DNA of 7,007 nt from the NCBI GenBank assembly GCA_026786155.1, contig JAJAYR010000250.1, positions 1 through 7,007 of the forward strand, read 5' to 3'. This DNA is from Pyrinomonadaceae bacterium. GTDB taxonomy: Bacteria; Acidobacteriota; Blastocatellia; Pyrinomonadales; Pyrinomonadaceae. Shown one piece after another: positions 5,291 through 7,007 of this stretch. The notes beneath the pieces are model-generated. The model ran no database searches. It was given only the letters and a program-made list of their open reading frames with translations, and was not told the origin of the DNA. The position numbers were made by a program, and so were the translations under genes. The number at the start of each line of letters is the position of its first letter. Positions within the stretch are counted from its first letter, which is position 1.

Positions 5291-5349
5291 ATGCGGAAGC
5301 CCGCCCGAAGTAAGGTTTTACGCTTTTACTTCCGGGCGGGCTTCCGCAT
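5291..5349. repeat. GC-rich palindromic element (MITE/REP-like) at the 3' end of miaA
   Basis: The 17 bases at 5291-5307 (ATGCGGAAGCCCGCCCG) pair perfectly with 5333-5349. After a single bulged C the stem continues with 5308-5313 against 5326-5331 and two G-T pairs, leaving an 8-nt loop. TACT flanks it directly on both sides (5287-5290 and 5350-5353), like a 4-bp target-site duplication. No U tract follows on either strand, so it is not a standard terminator. The right half is translated as the end of MiaA. Confidence 0.75.
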
Positions 5350-6301
5350 TACTCGCAATTTTCGCCAATCGAAATAAATTTTCCTGTGTTGCTTCGTCAT
5401 CGCCAAAACCTTCGAGCCAGATAACGCCCGCTTCGCGCCGAAACCACGACATCTGCCGTTTGGCGTAATTTCGCACGTCCTGTTTGGTTTGTTCAATCGC
5501 GCTTTCCAGAGTTCGTTCGCCGCGCAGAAATTCGCACACGCGGCGATAACCGTGTGCGCCGAGCGCGTTCGTCTCGTCGCGCAAACCGTTCGCCCGCAAC
5601 TTTTCTACTTCTTCGACCAAACCCGTTTCAAAATGCCGCGTGGCGCGTTCGTTGATTCTTTGATACAACAAATCACGCGGCGGATTTAAGACAAAAATCT
5701 CGATTCGATGGGCAAATTCGGGCGGCTCAAGACGATTCGGCTGAACCGCGCTGATGGCGTTTCCCGTCTGAAAATAGACTTCCAAAGCCCTTGAAACGCG
5801 CACGAAATCACGCGGGAAAAGTTTTGCGGCGGAAACTTTATCAACTCTCTGCAAAATTTTGTGCAGATATTCCGCGCCTTTTTCTTCCTTCAATTTCATT
5901 AATCTTTCGCGCAGATTTTCGTCGGTCGGTGGACCTTCAAAAAACGGCTGGCGCAGAGCGCGAAGATAAAAACCCGTGCCGCCGACGAGAATCGGAACAT
6001 TGCCGCGCCGTTCGATTTCTTCAATCTTTCGCGCCGCGTCCTCTGCCCAATCCGCCGCCGTATATTTAACTTCGGGCGCGACGTAATCAATCAAATGATG
6101 CGGAACGCCGCGCATTTCTTCGAGCGAAGGTTTCGCCGTCGCAATCTGAATTTCCTGATAAATCTGCACCGAATCGCAATTGATTATTTCGGCGTTTCCC
6201 AACCGCCGGGCGAGCGCGACTCCGATCTCGGTTTTCCCCGAAGCCGTCGGTCCGGCAATCGCGTAGATTGTTTTTTCTGCCGTGTGTTCCAATATATTCA
6301 A
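5318..6301 (-). CDS. miaA: tRNA dimethylallyltransferase MiaA
   Basis: 327 residues. MiaA transfers a dimethylallyl group from DMAPP to N6 of A37 in tRNAs that read codons beginning with U. The P-loop GPTASGKT is at 17-24. It is followed by NCDSVQIYQ (41-49, with the catalytic Asp43), ATAKP (54-58), GVPHHLIDY (65-73), VGGTGFYLRAL (106-116), ALGAHGYRRV (246-255) and KRQMSWFRR (281-289). No ATG is in frame before the P-loop; TTG at 6301 or TTG at 6292 is the start, and neither has a clear Shine-Dalgarno sequence. The last residues (NAEARPEVKA) and the stop lie inside the palindromic element at 5291-5349 and so are not ancestral. The catalytic core is intact and activity is expected. It lies downstream of the NYN gene and the small membrane protein gene on the same strand. 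Confidence 0.96.
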   Translation of the reverse strand: MNILEHTAEKTIYAIAGPTASGKTEIGVALARRLGNAEIINCDSVQIYQEIQIATAKPSLEEMRGVPHHLIDYVAPEVKYTAADWAEDAARKIEEIERRGNVPILVGGTGFYLRALRQPFFEGPPTDENLRERLMKLKEEKGAEYLHKILQRVDKVSAAKLFPRDFVRVSRALEVYFQTGNAISAVQPNRLEPPEFAHRIEIFVLNPPRDLLYQRINERATRHFETGLVEEVEKLRANGLRDETNALGAHGYRRVCEFLRGERTLESAIEQTKQDVRNYAKRQMSWFRREAGVIWLEGFGDDEATQENLFRLAKIASNAEARPEVKA

Positions 6302-6336
6302 GTTTTGTGAGATTAACGTCGAAATTTAAATTAATT

Positions 6337-6426
6337 TTATTGATAAATTATCCGCGCGAGCGTGATTATCAAAAGGGCGGCGAGCAGAATAAGCGAACCG
6401 ATAATTTGATTACGGGAAAAACGCAT
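6337..6426 (-). CDS. 29-residue single-helix membrane protein
   Basis: A short reading frame from ATG (6426-6424) to TAA (6339-6337). It encodes MRFSRNQIIGS followed by an uninterrupted hydrophobic helix (LILLAALLIITLA) and a short tail RIIYQ. Positive residues at the N-terminus and the Arg at the C-terminal end suit a single membrane span. It begins 10 nt after the stop of the NYN gene and ends 35 nt before the miaA start, all on the same strand, so it fills the gap in a likely operon. No Shine-Dalgarno sequence is visible, but the neighbouring starts lack one too. Function unknown; coding status is inferred from the tight position and helix composition. Confidence 0.5.
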   Translation of the reverse strand: MRFSRNQIIGSLILLAALLIITLARIIYQ

Positions 6427-6436
6427 ATTTGGTTTT

Positions 6437-7007
6437 TTATGGAAAAATTACGGTTCGCAGTTCGTCGGCGTGTTCTTTAAGTTCGCGTTTGATTTGCAAA
6501 TGCCCGAGCGTTACCAGCACGACTTGAACGCCTTCGCGTCTGGCAAATTTCATCGGCGGCACGAAATCGCTGTCGGCAGTTACCAAAATGAGTCTTTCGA
6601 CAATTGATTTGCTCGACAGCCACGCGACATCCAAACCGATTTTCATATCAACGCCTTTTTGTTTGATGTCGGGCGTGAAATCGTCGTCAATGAACGCGCG
6701 GTTTGTTTTTAAAATATCTTTGGTCGCCCGCTTTGAAATTATCCAGCCGTCGAAAGACAATTCGCCCGAACGAAAAGCGATGTTGTCCATTATTTTCAAG
6801 TCGCTGATAATTTTTGTGCGCCCGATAAAAGTCGGCGTGGCGGAAAAATCTATCGTCTTTTTGCTTAACGGGTGCGTCTGCTTTTCACCGTAAGGCGGAC
6901 AATCGTAACAATAAATGCGGAAAACCTCTTCGTCTTTTTCCAAACATTTCAAAGCAAACTGTCTGATTTCCATTGCCGTCGGCGGTCTTTTGCCGAGCGC
7001 GTTTTTG
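6437..7007 (-). CDS. NYN-domain (LabA/DUF88-like) putative ribonuclease, 5' end off the window
   Basis: An ATG at 6973 gives 178 residues, but the frame stays open to the right edge and adds KNALGKRPPTA, which looks like the normal run-in of an NYN domain. The true start and the first catalytic aspartate (usually in a VDGxN-type motif) therefore lie beyond the window. Visible core motifs are KQKGVDMKIGLDVAWLS (about 104-120 from the ATG) and LILVTADSDFVPPMKFARRE (about 128-147), which contain the acidic residues that bind Mg2+ in this PIN-like nuclease fold. REGVQVVLVTLG is the following strand. NYN proteins act on RNA, but the target here is unknown. It is first in a series with the small membrane protein and miaA; a link with tRNA metabolism is suggestive only. 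Confidence 0.85.
   Translation of the reverse strand, partial: KNALGKRPPTAMEIRQFALKCLEKDEEVFRIYCYDCPPYGEKQTHPLSKKTIDFSATPTFIGRTKIISDLKIMDNIAFRSGELSFDGWIISKRATKDILKTNRAFIDDDFTPDIKQKGVDMKIGLDVAWLSSKSIVERLILVTADSDFVPPMKFARREGVQVVLVTLGHLQIKRELKEHADELRTVIFP

Noticed and set aside
5291..5349. Bidirectional intrinsic terminator between the 3D-domain gene and miaA
   Set aside because: The stem is much longer than usual, no U tract follows on either strand, and one arm lies inside the miaA coding region. An inserted repeat explains it better, although it may also affect transcript ends.

Overview
The window is a compact stretch of bacterial chromosome of moderate GC content. Protein style points to Acidobacteriota, probably class Blastocatellia (Pyrinomonadales-like): a YtrA-type GntR regulator with an uncharacterised C-terminal domain, an Sm-like secreted protein with glycine-zipper helices, and the ALGAHGYRRV version of MiaA. 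This assignment rests on recalled family resemblance, not on a search. There are no rRNA or tRNA genes, no CRISPR array and no transposase.

Layout. (1) 1-1127, minus strand: a YwnA-like Rrf2 repressor followed by a thioredoxin-fold protein that runs off the left edge. Each gene is preceded by a copy of the same 21-bp inverted-repeat site, so they look like a small self-regulated redox-responsive unit. (2) 1338-1823, plus strand: an exported Sm-like/glycine-zipper protein of unknown role. (3) 1872-4445, minus strand: an operon of a PilZ protein, a saccharopine-dehydrogenase-family (lysine 6-dehydrogenase-like) oxidoreductase and a GntR regulator. The regulator appears to start at a rare ATT codon that overlaps the dehydrogenase stop. 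(4) 4446-4691: a divergent intergenic region with strong hairpins, then a 3D-domain peptidoglycan-active protein (4692-5207, plus). (5) 5318-7007, minus strand: a partial NYN/LabA-like nuclease, a 29-residue single-helix membrane protein not in normal ORF size range, and miaA.

Two long palindromic repeats of unrelated sequence stand out. One is a heptad-built 33-bp hairpin (3914-4001) between the PilZ and dehydrogenase genes, flanked by TAATT. The other is a GC-rich hairpin (5291-5349) flanked by TACT, which supplies the last codons and the stop of miaA. Deleting each element with one flanking copy restores a plausible ancestral arrangement: a 5-nt spacer between the two operon genes, and a MiaA ending three codons after the junction serine. 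Both therefore look like insertions of small non-autonomous repeats.

No large undescribed system was found. The best leads are the two repeat insertions, the shared Rrf2 operator, the ATT start and the small membrane protein.
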